Assembly (NCBI GenBank): GCA_014338405.1 | Contig: JTDE01001017.1 | Span: 1-64,000, forward strand | Direction of reading: 5' to 3' | DNA length: 64,000 nucleotides | DNA from: Paragonimus skrjabini miyazakii | Taxonomy: Eukaryota > Platyhelminthes > Trematoda > Plagiorchiida > Troglotrematidae | Part shown: one piece after another, positions 47,385-60,300 of the stretch | Numbering within the stretch: position 1 is the stretch's first letter | Layout of the letters: each line of letters starts with the position of its first letter | The notes under the pieces: generated by a model | What the model was told of the DNA's origin: nothing | Seen by the model: only the letters and a program-made list of their open reading frames with translations | The model's database searches: none | Position numbers and translations under genes: made by a program

Positions 47385-47680
47385 CACGGTAACAAAATTG
47401 ATTGCGTCAGCACCATTTGCCAACAAAGGACCGGTGCGCGACGCTTGATCAACAATGCCTCGGAGAACGCCAGCAACCTAGGGTTGCGGTGGCGCAATAG
47501 GACAATGAACGAAGTGACAGGGTCAACCACATGACCTGTTGCGATTAAGTGTTTCGCGATCGAAGACGCCGGGTTTCTGTTTGAGTTTTGGCATACTGAC
47601 CCACGTTGACTCATTGTTCGTACTAGCCACTTGGGTGAAGTGAACTGTTTTCTCAAATGAACATGTTCATGGTTTGACAT
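47385..47680 (-). mobile_element. Penelope-like element, GIY-YIG endonuclease C-terminal fragment
   Basis: A 100-codon minus frame (47680-47378) reads KQFTSPKWLVR, then NSNRNPASSIAKHLIATGH, VDPVTSFIVLLRHRNPRLL, FSEALLIKRRAPVLC and a terminal LPW. This order, with a conserved SSIAKHL-x4-H followed by an ExLxIK...PVLC segment, is that of the C-terminal GIY-YIG nuclease of fluke Penelope-like elements. The N-terminal GIY/YIG strands and the RT are absent, so this is a broken piece. Confidence 0.65.
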
Positions 47681-48543
47681 TGAGTCGCCTTCCTAACCTC
47701 ACTGTCTGCAGCCCGTTTGCGTAATCCTACTACCCTTAAGTATCATTTTTTCTCCTGATTATGAAAAACTTATTCTTCGGTTGGATTCCAACTGGTGGCA
47801 GGAAGCTTATGTCCTTAGGTAACAGCTGAACATCGAAGCCCCGCTAGGAGTTCAGAAATTCCACATTCTGGTTCAGTTGTTTTCCTATCTCCAACGTGTC
47901 ATGAAATCCACTGAATGTGTCTGCAAGATTGACACACCGGTTGAATTGATTCAGTGGAACAAGGTTTCATACGTAATATCGAACGAAGTACTGGGAATTG
48001 GGAAAAATAATCAATTTTGTGGAGTAATCTAACATCGAATTTTCACATAAGCAGACCTCCACGTTTACTTCATCTAAGTGTGGTCATGTCATGCTTAGGG
48101 TTAAAACTCATTGACATTCCGTAGTGGTTACTTGGCATCATTTCTGGATTCTGCTGGGCTTGGTTCCAAATGTATACCTGTCAGACTGTAGGCGCCTCAG
48201 CTAATTGTAGGCTACGTTTGAAACACCGACACTTCTGATTTACGATCTCCTGGTACGAAACATTTCAAGTGATTCTTGTTGACCAGCCAATTGAATGAAT
48301 TGTCTGGTCTTAGTCGATTTTACCGTCTTCTAACTGACGAACTTTATGCAACTGTTCTGGAAATAAATAGTGTAACAAAAGGGATACACAGGGACCAAAA
48401 ACTTCTCAAAAAGCTATTACTGTTGCAAAAAACATTTAAGAATACAAAATCATGGATTGTATACTAAGCCAAGACAATCACCCAATCGCACAGTCCGATT
48501 GTCGCGACATTTATTGTCTCAGTATTCGTTTCTTAAGCCTATT

Positions 48544-48918
48544 TCAATTCGCGGTATCACTTTGACAGTCGCTACATTTTTGTGGCTCACGTGACGTAGG
48601 TCGCATTCTGCAGACGGAGAATTCAGCTGTTATTGCTCGTTTTTCACTTTTGTTCCAGTGCTCAATAGTGCTTTCAGCCGTTGATACCATCATTTTAGAT
48701 TGTGTTCCATCCGAAAAGCTCTCGTTATCGATTATGGTAACTTCCTCGCAGCATTTTTTTCCGCAGCGGAGATGCTCCGTCACAAAAAGCAGGCTTAAAC
48801 GCACCGTCGAACTAAATGGAGGTGGTGATACGTGATTGACCGTCTTACACGTCGCCTCTATGTTTGTGGCTAACAGCGTTACAAATGTCTTCAGATCAGC
48901 ATTGTTTTGTAGACACAC
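48544..48918 (-). other. Unassigned 124-codon open frame
   Basis: The longest non-repeat minus frame in intron 4. It has seven Cys residues, including RCGKKCCEE and KCSDC stretches, but no domain I recognise, and there is no sign of splice sites or a promoter. It could be chance. Listed so that it can be tested. Confidence 0.15.
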
Positions 48919-50411
48919 AAACGGAGTTTATATCATGCTGTAGAACGGTACCTGTTGTAGTGGAATTATACGCTTACCACAAGCACTGGAGTTCAATGCA
49001 CAGGTATAGCAGCTGGTCGCTGCTGTTGAACTCACACACGTTATTTAGAGGAACTTTCTCATTAACCAACCGAGTACTTTCTGCTGAAATTGATTTCAAT
49101 AATGCTTATAACCAGCTTTAGATACCAATCACATTTCTTCTTATTTTTGAGATGATTCTTGTCGAACTGTATTGTCAGCTAGGAGACAGTTTTGGAATAC
49201 ATAATCTACGATCAAATGATGGTATATAACTCTTGGTGTTTTTCATTTTGGGTCGGGGGCCAAGCTACTTATCTCGAGTCATAACGTGAGATGATCGATT
49301 GTTACGAGGATTATTATCATTTTGATTTAGCTATGTGTATTTATTGACCAAAGCGTGTTTTCTCTGTATTTCCATGTAGGCTGAATCAGCAATCGGATTA
49401 TTTTGTATGATATTGGCGTTTTTGTTTTCCCAAAATCACTGTCCACGTAACCGTATAGTAGGTTAAGCCTGATTTTCGCGTGAATCTTCATCCGTTGCTC
49501 CATACGAAAGACCGCGGATATAGTATCAGTTGGTCTGGTTATTCATATAGCCAGTCTGCCTTGCTAGAGTTGTGCACAATTGTGCTACAGTTGTGCCACT
49601 ATTGAATGTGATTGATCGACAGCCTCAGTGTTTTAATAAAACCATGAAATAATCAGAAGGTGATGTGATCACGCGTTATTAAGAACCGTTGGTAGTCGAT
49701 AGATGCCACTTGCCAAGTGTAATTAGAGATTGTTCTTATGACTGTGTGGCCTTTACGCATCAACATTAACCACCAATATATTGCCGCTGTCGTTGCTGTT
49801 GACGGCATCACCAAACGCATCACGATTTACGTTCTGCAGATTTTGCGTTCTTGGTATTTTGTTTCAGTGACCACCAGGGAAGTGGTGGACATTTTTGTCA
49901 ATCATGTAACCTTTCCTCAGCATCACACACGTCCGGGGCTCGAATTTACATCCTGTGAGTAAGTGTTGGAATGGCAATCTAGGCATTTACCCACCGGCCA
50001 ACCAGTGTTGCGGTAACTGATCCTTAGGATCTTAAACTGTTTCTCTGAGCTCCAGTTGATGCCGATTGCCATATTGGGTGTCTCGTGAACAATGTTGTTC
50101 TGCATGATAGTGTGCCACAACATGTAACATATCGACTGCATCCGGGCAGTTTTTCATTTTTTTTCATCTGATATATTTGTAGCTTATTTCATTTTAATTT
50201 CTTCGTCACTGTTACATTGAATGTTGACGCCAGACAGTTTCATTTGTGCGGGCTCAGGACTGAATGTGGACAAAGTAACCTAAAGGCTCAGATATGGTCG
50301 CTCTATTTTGCTTAAGCAGATTTCTCACTTTGCTTTGTGCTCACATGATTTTGTGTGAATCTCGAGCTCTGCACACGTGATTCATCCGCACATCCTCTTA
50401 TCTATCTATAG

Positions 50412-50993
50412 GAAACGATTCCTGAAGCGAATATGCTGGAAGATTTACTTGATCCTCTGATTGCTGCAGTGACCAAGTCGGTCATAGAATCGACAGGCAG
50501 CATTGCAGATTCTAGCACGACGCGCGTTTCTGGTGCCGCCACATGGTCATCTGACACTTTACTGGCTTGTCGGCCTCTACACTCTTCTACGGGAGTCGGT
50601 GTAATGTCTAGCCAAGAAAACTTTTTGTCTTTTCCAACACCACCACCACCTCCGTACCATCCCTCACACAGGATCAAAGCCCAGCTTGGTAATGCTAGCC
50701 AGGAGGACGCGCGTGGTCGATCCGAACACACGTGGTTTCAAGGTGTAATCAGTGGTGATGACAGTTGGCTTTCATCTTCTACAACGCGTGTTCCAACGCC
50801 GTTTTCCAGTCAACCCGGAAAACCGCGTGAATCAACGTCAACCGTAACAAGCTCATCTCGATCATCTTGGTGGACACCGACAGATTCTGGACAATTGAAA
50901 ATGCATCCAAATCGTGCCAGTTTGGACACACATTCAAACGAATTCACTTCCGAATTACGCGCGTCTCGAATTGATGTCTACTCTAGCTCAAAC
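50412..50993 (+). CDS. C2H2 zinc-finger regulator, exon 5
   Basis: The exon has 582 nt. The acceptor is TATCTATAG at 50411 and the donor AAC|GTAGGT at 50993/50994; phase 0 at both ends. It encodes residues 521-714: a short amphipathic, acidic start (LEDLLDPLIAAVTKSVIES) that could be a protein-interaction helix, then Ser/Thr-rich sequence with a Pro run (PTPPPPPYHPS). No zinc finger, ELM2 or SANT motif. The frame stays open past the donor to 51064, but the residues change character there, and the donor fits. Further exons are expected downstream of the window. Assignment rests on coding-like composition, clean splice sites and phase match with exon 4. Confidence 0.75.
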
Positions 50994-51239
50994 GTAGGTT
51001 TGAAGTTTGAGTTCCTCCGCCGTGGAATTTCATTGATTTACAGTAGCAATGCTTTTCATTACTAAATGGTTTGGACGAGTTTACTTGGTGTTCGCCCCTT
51101 AGCGATAAGAACGCTAATTACCAACCGCTCTCTTGTGAGTTCAACTCACGGTTACTTTGACTTCCGTTCGACCTCGAGAGACCTGACAGTATACAGCTAT
51201 TTCTTATGTAATAGGTCATGACGCTTTTTAGTTCAATTA

Positions 51240-52490
51240 AGTACATATGCTTGCTGACCAAGTATGTAGACATACTGTCAGCATTCTGTTCTGGTACGTG
51301 AACTCAAGTTGTAACCTACTGGAACGCTTCAAGCGCATTCTGCGTCAAAATGGTCTGTTCCTACTTTCTTCCCATTTTCATTTGATTTTATCATGGACGA
51401 CGGAAAATAGAAGACTATCTTCAGTACTTACAGAATACAAGCATCGACTTCCTACTCAGTGAAAACGTGACCGACTTGGATTATGTTGGCTATCTGCAGA
51501 TCGATTCTATTAGATCATGTCGGCCGTTTTGCCTGCTCATTTGCGGTGCGCTTTACCACTTCAGTTCTAAATCTACGACATCTCCGCTGATCTTATAGTC
51601 TGGACGTTTGAACCATAAGATTTTTTAGTTGATGCGCATATTTCTAATGTTGTGTATCGAACGAGATGCGTACAGAAAACGTTCTCATTTCTGGAGTTAC
51701 TGTTGATTTTTCTAGCTTGTTGTATCATCAGCAACACGGTGTTTCGTTTAACTTCGAATGATGCGTTTTGTAAGAGTACACATGAAAGTTTTAGTCTACA
51801 AGTGCGAAATCTGTCCACCGAGGAGATCTTGAGCACATTGTAGTCTTTGACTGTGAGTATTTGCCTCCAGTCGTGTGTAATGAATGGCATCAACGGTTAA
51901 ATGACGAGAAGGTTAGAATTAGAGGATGAATAGATTCAACCGTCCAAACCCTACAATCATTTGGAACTGGGTGTTTTGGGCTAAGTTGTGAAATGATAAT
52001 CCATCGTTTGTGCACGGTTTGCCTAGCCTCCATAGTTCACTGGCGCAAGATGTGCACAGATCTGTGGTTGATTTGAAAACAATCGATTAACGCGACTACT
52101 AGTAAGTTCGGAATTGAAAGTCTCGTTTGTCTCTCAGACAGTGGTCCTCGTGACCCAACTGAAATTTGGCTAAGGCCATTGCTGGAGATGAAGACTGGTC
52201 GGGCTCACTTGCTAGAATAGTTCCATTATCTGACTGGGTTGTCAATGGAGCGATAGTCATTATTGAGGTAGGGCAGTAAAAACCGTAAGCAGCTTATGCC
52301 TCATTTTTCCCTGCAACACTGTTGCTTGCATGTTTGAAAGGTTTTGATGTCCCTATGTTTGTTTTTGACTCTCGGTAAGCAGGCTTCAAGAATCAGGTCT
52401 CATACTTTCCCATTTTCTTCTAAAACTCGTTGTAGTTTAACAGTGTCAGCCACTGGTGTTTTACTGCTGTTAACAGTGATAATACTATCG
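51240..52490 (+). mobile_element. Degenerate 5'-truncated RTE downstream of exon 5
   Basis: An RT fragment starts near 51340 (PIFI-FYHGR, where intact copies read FLFNFIMDD), continues with SIDFLLSENVTDLDYVGYL (about 51440-51500; the YADD box is lost), then a decayed C-terminal half (51641-52140) and the 3' UTR. The final block AACAGTGTCAGCCACTGGTGTTTTACTGCTGT (52439-52470) corresponds to the terminal hairpin region, followed by a vague ATAATACTATC tail. No useful open frame. The 5' limit is approximate. Confidence 0.7.
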
Positions 52491-52969
52491 CTGCCGGTTT
52501 TATGGTATGAATGCTAAACTTCATTCATTTATAGCGGTGTTGAGTCCGATTAGAAGATGCTATGGTTCGAGCCGCCATTTACTGCAACAGTGACGTGGAA
52601 TATCCTAGAGGAAAAAAGCGCATCGACAAAATAAACCCGAATTATGTGAATGTAGGCACGCCACTGCCTGCGACACATTGTTGTCTGGAATAACGTTTCT
52701 AACTTGCGACTTGAGTGCACACGATGTATGCAATCGAGTGATCAGCACTTTCTCACTTTACTAAACGAAACTAGTCAAGTTCTTTGTATGGCGTGACCAC
52801 ATGGTTGTTTGATCCTCACTCGATTTTATCCAATTGTTCTAGTAAATAATGTGCAGTCATCGGAGACTGTGTGACTTTATTTCATCAGTTGCTCCACTAT
52901 CCCGAGCGTTCTGAAACACGCGCTGACGAATGGCAATATTGCTCGCTCGAGCACCTCATTTGAGCGTTT

Positions 52970-53215
52970 GGATTTGATTATTCAGTCATGCCTATTGTGA
53001 GGTTCCTGGCGTTGTGGTCAACACGCTAGTCTCACAAGCACGAGAGTCAGAGTGCAAACGCCGATCCAGACAAGGATATGTACTACTGATGATCTATGAT
53101 AAGAACGAAACTCGAGTCTAGCGCTTCCTTCCGAAGTGGGCTAACCGAAAGGCTTATCTGAATGCAAAGGTTGCGATCGAGTATGAGTGGTGTTCAATTT
53201 TGAAAGAACAACATT
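52970..53215 (+). mobile_element. tRNA-derived SINE, copy 2
   Basis: Same leader (TGAGCGTTTGGATTTGATTA), box A region CTGGCGTTGTGGTCAACACG (53007-53026), a decayed box B, then the shared body GGATATGTACTACTGATGA (53073-53091) and GAAACTCGAGTCTAGCGCTT (53107-53126), ending near GTGTTCAATTTTGAAAG. Box B has drifted, so pol III transcription is unlikely. Confidence 0.72.
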
Positions 53216-56200
53216 GTTTTCCCTTCTTTGCTGGTTTTTCTTGAATGTCCCCTCATGCTAATCTCATCACCCAGTGTGATCTGAGACCCAATGAAGCAAT
53301 GGAAAACTTTCTTTTTTCGTAATTCAGATCCCCCCTTGCCTATTTCCTTTTGCTTGTGTGACTTCACGATGTTTTTCTATCGGTTTCTCTTACATTGGCA
53401 CGCCACTCCATCAATCATTGGAAGAAGCAAGCTATTAGAATGTGCAGTTTCAGTGGCAAAACTATTGACTCAAAGTCAAACTTGATAACTGAGGTGAAAA
53501 ATCGTTCAGCCAACTTTGCAAGCGAACCTCTGTTGAGTAACTAGTATCTAAGGTAAATAGTGATTAAATTTCTGCGAAACGGAGCGGATGCATTAACTTT
53601 CTATTGATTTGTTATACACAGTAAGATGGTTATAAACTACAGACTCAATTAACGATACATTCCAATACTGATTCGAGAGTTCTGACTAACGAGGTAATAT
53701 TGTTTTCGATAGATTTGATGTAGAACCATACAACCGATGTAAGCTTATGAGCGTTATGACACGAACGATTTTAGTATGGCTAAACAGATAGAATGCTTAC
53801 GAGCAAACAAAAGGATAATGTCCTGAGACACAAAGTATGGAAGAATGCCTGCTGTCATCATGTAAGATTGTGCAATTGATCGTTGTCCGACAGAAGCCTG
53901 TGGATAATTTCTTAATTAATAGGTGGTAAACTACGTTTGAAAAAAAAACCGGTTATCGAATGATCTTAAGAGTGAGATGTTTTGAAATTAATCAGTCCGT
54001 CAGTTCTGCAAGACCATCTTGTAAATATGACTGGAATATAGGCATCTGATTATAACGTCAATAATGCCATAATGTTTTCCAAAGCAGGACTTAGAAAGAT
54101 ACGACATTCTTTGTAGTGCAACGTTGATGGTAACTGGAATGATTGTGTACGCCTTGCAGAACTCATTTATACGACATTGTTGTCTGGGATGATCTTCTAA
54201 GTGAGTGAGTTGCGTTCTATCTCAAGGGAAATCCGTAATGAATCTGTTCACACATTGTTTGATTCTGTTATCTGTCCCACTTTTCAGTAATAAATACCAG
54301 TGTTGTTGGCGTTAGTTTACTCCACCTTGTGCAGATTTGCTCACTGTTTGGTGTTAATTGTACAAGGTAACACAAATTCAAACACGGCTTTGCGCTATCC
54401 GCTGTTGAATTCGTCATTAGGGTTCATTCTCACCTAGTTCTCTGTATTACTGATCCTTGGCGCTGTTAGGTAATCAAGAAACGCGCGTGTACCAATCGAT
54501 GCCCTTGTTCGTATGTGTGCATGCGCAGTGTTTGGCTTATTCATGCAAACTTCTGCCCTAACATTTTACACATGCCAGGATAAAACCAGGAATAGCGAGA
54601 ACACTATCCGTGTATATCTCCGTCGAGCGTTTTCTCATTCACACACACACACACACACTTATGTGGTCTTTGTTCTGTTGTAACCATCACGCGTCGTTTA
54701 TCTTGACATCGCGCAACTCATAGGATTGATTTGTTTGTCATCCACTTACATATCAGTTTTTGATTGTGGTATTTTGCACCACACACACACACACTAAGTG
54801 TGCTGCTGATGCGAATGTTTATTGTTTCAGTTGTCACATTTGGTTCTGAATTCATGTTTCACCGTGCATAGCCCTAACTGTTCACTATGTTCACCTATCT
54901 CCTCGATTCTCCTTGATGTGATATGACTTGTAAGTGTCCTCATTTGTTAGATGGGTATGGTCCACTTCATGCTCAGCTTGCATCGGTCTGACACTGTTAC
55001 TGGCGCTTGGATTGAAGTTTGTTACCGGTTTCATCATCTCGTTCTGATGGTCTTGTCAAGTAGCTGGTGAGCGTCTGAATAACGTTCGGGCTAGGAATCA
55101 TTGTGTTACGAGGCGTGTTCTTATCTGGCGGACTGGATGCACATTACTGCTGGTGGGTGGCTTCTAGACATTATCCACACTGTCTCTACTTCGGGTCAGA
55201 GTTGACTTGAGATGCGGGATGACAACAAAAGGGTATTGCAACCAAACGATTTCAGCCGTCTCAATAACCTGTTTGTCTGTTCGCGGTTGTAACTGGAGTG
55301 ACGGAAAGAGATGGTGTGAACATGTGATTTTCGAACTTGTTTTTCTCTCCATATTTCGCACGCATCTCAATCTCTTATTTTAGATGAGTATCCTTGACTG
55401 TAAGCCCACTTCACGAGATGCGAACTCCTGTGTGGCATGTGACATAAACATAGTTGCAGAAGGTTGGGTCCTAGAAACATCCTTTTATTCTGTATGTAGC
55501 ATCATCGTCATCATCATCATTAAGCTCTTGAAAGAACTGTCTTCATTTATGTCGTTTTTTAAGTGTTTATTTTGGTCCACGAGTGTCCCGGATTTGTTTC
55601 TCGATCAAGTCTGTGCTTTGTGCTTTTCGTCTTCCATTTGAGCAAATTTACTGCTGTCTGATAAAATTGCTTAACTGTTGTCATCATGGTCTTTTCTGTT
55701 CATATTTATTATAGGCTGCACGCTCTCAAAGTTTGAGGAGTCTGGGAGTAATGAAACTGTTATAAGTCGTTCAAGATTGTCTGCGCTGATACCAACATTT
55801 AACCATTTCAAAGCGGTGTCCAAAGTATGACCTATTCGAGTAGCCTGATTACAGACATTTTCAAGTTGGAACTTAAACATGTTCTAAACCTGGAGCAAAG
55901 TTCGATTGGCCATTTTTCATGTTGCGGACGAATATTTTAAAATAAGCATCCGTTGAATGGTTAATCGGCTGGACATTTCTTCATGCTATAGTTGGGAGTG
56001 ATGATGGACGAATTGGGGTTTCTTTCTAGGTAGCCTATTTAGAAACGGGCAAGGTATGATGGGCTGTGCTCACCCGAACCACAAAGTTGTAAAGAGCGTT
56101 CACCAATGGTACACAAATACTTCCTCGTCACAAACGATGCTCGTAGGATTAATAGTCCAGTGGTTGTTGCCTTCATTCTCCTAACGCATATGTTACCGTT

Positions 56201-56996
56201 ACCAGCCTTTTTCAGTCTACATAATCTATCCAAACTAGGACATAATTGGCCGTAAGGGGTTGTTTAAAAGTTAACATCGTAAAATTTTCATTCAGAACCC
56301 TTGCTTCCGTGACCAGCGAGGAAACCGTCAACATGTGATTTACTCTGTTCATTCGAACCAGTTTTGCTCAACTTTTTTCGGTCCATAAATGTTTTCAGCC
56401 ATAGGCTTCCCGGTTGCTCAGTACATGATCATTGTGGCTCGAAGGAGCATGTTATTTATGTCACTGGTTCAAATGCATCTGAAGCGCAGATTTTTCGCAG
56501 TTAGGTCTCCTCCAAACTAATCGTTCTGTGTACATTGAGAGTGCTGTTCACAACAGTTGTTCACTAGAACAGGTGGTTTAAATCAAGTAAAACGAATTGA
56601 TTTACTGTGTTTCTAATGTAAGGAGCGCCCGATAATCTGATTACGAAATATCGACTTTTTGGTCCAAAAAATAGACAGTTGCTGCAGCATTTACAGCATG
56701 CACCTCTCGTGTCGTATTACGATATGTCATCTTCCTCATCCCCCCCCTTTCTTTTAAATGGCCAGGTGAATAAAATGACTTCTACTATACTATGCCGACG
56801 TAATCCTTGACTTTGATGTCTTTCACCTCATTGAGACACCTGCAGTCAACTCAAATGGCAATCTCAATTATTTTTCGTGATTTCAACTTGACGAAAACTC
56901 CTAATCGTAGAGTTGTCGATTGGAAAAACTAGAACACTTGCTGTCTTCTCTTGAAGCTGTTGGGTAACTTGGTCATTATTCGAGGGCGAATGTAGC
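53216..56996. other. Stretch without recognised genes
   Basis: Two CA/AC arrays (about 54639-54658 and 54780-54795). At 56405-56480 a tRNA-like box A/box B pair (TTGCTCAGTACATGA and CTGGTTCAAATGC) is present but does not fold into a good tRNA. The 3' exons of the zinc-finger gene were looked for here and not found. Confidence 0.45.
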
Positions 56997-57212
56997 CGAG
57001 CGTTTGCATGATGTTTCAATCGTGCCTAATACAAGGTTAACTGCACAATGATCAACATAGTTGCTTCACGACGGAGTGGCTGGTGTTCAACTTCCGACCG
57101 TGGCAAGAGCCTACTGAGAACAAAACTGGATTATAGTGCTTCTTTTCAAAAAAAGAGCTGACTGGAAGGTTTATGGGGGAGCGATAGCTGCGAGTATTTG
57201 TGAGTGCTGTTT
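56997..57212 (+). mobile_element. tRNA-derived SINE, copy 3
   Basis: Leader CGAGCGTTTGCATGATG, tRNA-like head with CTGCACAATGATCAACATAG (57041-57060) and box B TGTTCAACTTCCGACC (57083-57098), body with GAACAAAACTGGATTATAGTGCTTC, ending near 57212. A partial second unit follows directly. Confidence 0.7.
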
Positions 57213-57224
57213 GATATTCATAAG

Positions 57225-57375
57225 TCTAAGTTCAACGATGCCAGCGGCGGTCAAAAACATGCACTGCTGTCGAGCTGTAACGAAAGAGACTCGAGCATTG
57301 TAATTCTTCTCGGTAGCGGCTGGCTGAGCTGTCTGTTTATGCGATGGCTGCGATCCATGACGAGTCTTCATTATG
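57225..57375 (+). mobile_element. tRNA-derived SINE, partial unit behind copy 3
   Basis: Lacks the leader and box A but aligns from box B on: AGTTCAACGATGCC (57229-57242), ACATGCACTGCTGTCGAGCT (57258-57277), GAGACTCGAGCATTG (57287-57301), GATGGCTGCGATCCATGA (57343-57360). The open frame across it is incidental. Confidence 0.6.
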
Positions 57376-60300
57376 CATCAATGTGTATACCAGCAATCTC
57401 GAGTTGTCGTGAGCAGAAACACACAGATTGTTTCGATCTTTTACTTGCATGCGGTTCACTGAAGCAAACGATGGCGGAAACGCAGCGTGTATCAGTTTAG
57501 ATGAGTTGGACACATGGAACTATTTACAGATTAATTAAGCCGGTCGATCATTACCTGTTTATGGTAGCAGCCTAATCTACCGCCTACCGAGTCGGAAAAC
57601 AGCAGTGTTGTTGCTTAAATCTAGCAGTTACTCTTGTACATCATTCACTCCGTAAAAACTCACATTCACCCTTCAGTAAGTGGGCACCTAATCGTCCTCA
57701 TCATGAAACCTGATTCGTTCTTCCATCGATGATATAGTCCTCAATGAGAAAAACTAATCTAGATGAATGGGTGTCGGAATGCCACGTACACTTTCCTGAT
57801 CACCCCTTTATAAAGAGGTTTCCAGAAGACCACTGGTCTGACAAGTCTGCACTGTAACTCGCAAAATAACTGTAGCCGGTTTGAATTTCTTATGGTCTGT
57901 TTGTCTAGTTGATGTGTCAATAATAAGTATTTTAAACATTCGGCATAAACGTGACAAGCAGCTCGTACCACATACTTCCCAACATCTCAACAATCCACCA
58001 GTTGTTACACCACTGCATAGGCATGTTTTATGTTCGCTTTTGACGCACATTTTTGAACAAAATAACTAATGGTTTGCAGCACTCAACCTCCACAACGGAT
58101 CTGACAAGGACAATTTTTATAGACAGCCGTGCTTTCTAAAAAATCTGCTGTGCTTTTATAGCCAAGCCTTGACTGAACAATCACCCAGCCAAATTGTTTA
58201 AAGCGATTTGATATTGCTATAGCCATCTCAGTACGTGTGTATCACGTGGTCTTGGATGAATATCGGTTGTGAATCCAGTCACCATTTCTTATTCGTCCCT
58301 ACATATTACGTTCGCTTACTGACTTCGAAACATCGGTAATCCAGCATTTAGAGTTACTTCTTTTGATTCCAACAATTGATAATTAGTCCTTTCGGTTCCA
58401 ACAAATCAGTTATTCAGTTAGGACAGTGGTTCATATTAGACCAGAACCGGTTTTGAACTCTCGATTTCCGAAACCATACCGCCAGTCGATAACATCAACT
58501 CAATTTTTAACGCGTATCGGCCGCTAATATGAGCTGTTTATGAAGCTGTAATCAGAGAAGCTGTAAATCGATCATATGCACGAGGTCGATTACTAGCATT
58601 TTCTAATGCATGCATTCTCTAAATAGCTCTAGATATGATTGATCGCTGGATTTTCTGTTAGGTTTAAACAAAGACAAAGCTACTAGCCGAATATGGCTTC
58701 CAGGTTGGACGTCAGAAATTCAGACGCTCTTTTTATAATCATCTACTTAATGAGCGGCAGTGTTCATAGGAGCGACCGCCCAGTGGATGTGACATGTGGT
58801 ATGAACCTTTTCGGCCTAGCCCTAGCTCAGTCTATCCCCTCTATCTGTTAGTCAGTTCAAATAACAACGAAGCCGATCGTATTTGAGAGTAGGTGTTGAA
58901 AGCTATGTTGTGGCTTTCTACCTAGTTATTCCACATTGTCATTACAGTATGTCAACTACCGGTAGCCCCGGCAACTGTCGCGCTCACTATCGATTACCAG
59001 TGTTGTTCTATACGATCATGTGAAAACCTTCTATGCGTTCACAATGGCTTGTCAAATAATGACTGAAGTAACGTGGATTTGTATTTTCCACCCGTTAGAT
59101 ATCTCATTCTGGCGTTCTTTATCGCGCTGTGCAATCTTGCTGTATACGTGCACGTTTTCGCACGCTGCTCAGGTGGGATACTGCATATGAAATCTAAGCG
59201 TTACGACTACGTGCTGGTGTGTGCATGCTGATAGGGTCAAAAAGCAACCTGTATATTATTGTTCGATTATTTTTTCAGAGACTTTTTATACTGTGTCGTT
59301 TTGGCGCTCGTTAGTTCCCGTGGTGATTAGCTCAAGACCATTGAATGATGTGCTCTTTTTACGCGGTAGCCTTGTCGCTCAATCGCTCCAAAGTCGCTTT
59401 GATAACTGTGTCCGGTATCTGAACCAACATAGCTGATGAACTTCGAGGCGACTTCGAAAAACTGTATTGAAACACCCACAAAATCAAATTTTATCTTATA
59501 CAAGGGCTCACGTGTATTTGTTGTCTTTGGTTTTCACCTGAAATTCGTTGCTATGTGTCTCACTTTTTTCAGAAGAATTAATCAAAATTGCGTTGACTGA
59601 AATTTTTCTCAGTAAAGTAAGAATCCAGTAACATTGAGCAGCTTTTCTGAGGTGAGTTTAAATTAACGTAATATTTTTATGCAAATCTACGCAGAAATAA
59701 GCGACATGTTTTTTTTACTTTAGAAGCCCCAATTTTGATTTGCGCTACGTGCTGAATCATGAACCTGTCTTTTATGGAACTGACTAATAAATCTAACCCG
59801 TATACTATAAAACTTTCGTTGACTGTAAGTATTGCATGACCTTGGGGTCATACAATTTTTTATCCGAGTATCTTACCAGCATGTGGGAAAATATTTGATC
59901 TCCCCGATTGCTCGATGAGAGTGGCCGTGCGTACAGCATCCACTATTTTGGTAGCGTAATCAGGTTGAACTATTTCGCGTGTACACAGCGAAAACAAAAC
60001 GTGAAAGATTTCCAAACGAGGTGTTATCTGGTATCGAAGTAAATTGTGAGTAACTTCCCAAAGGTATGTGGTATTGCCAATTGCCAGCGTTGAATCACGG
60101 GTTCCTTGTGGACAATGACTGATCCATTAAATTCCTCCAATACTGCAGAATATCAGCATCATACGAAATGAAAAATTACCGAACTCGTTTTAGAAGTAGA
60201 GAATCATCTGCTGTAGTTTCGACGATCTCTGCATTTCGAGTGTGAAGCTAGCGTTCGAGGTTAACCTCTGACAGTTGCTCTTTTTTAGTCAAAAGAACCT

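Larger units (their letters stand above)
45039..50411 (+). other. Intron 4 of the zinc-finger gene
   Basis: The intron is 5,373 nt long, with phase 0 on both sides. It contains a SINE (46091-46340), a tRNA-like remnant (46528-46590, minus) and a Penelope fragment (47385-47680, minus). A weak match to the SINE 3' end in reverse lies at 45292-45315. A 124-codon minus frame at 48918-48544 is unassigned. Elsewhere nothing is seen. Confidence 0.7.

Noticed and set aside
56405..56480. Candidate tRNA gene
   Set aside because: Box-like motifs are present, but the anticodon loop and T-arm do not fold properly.
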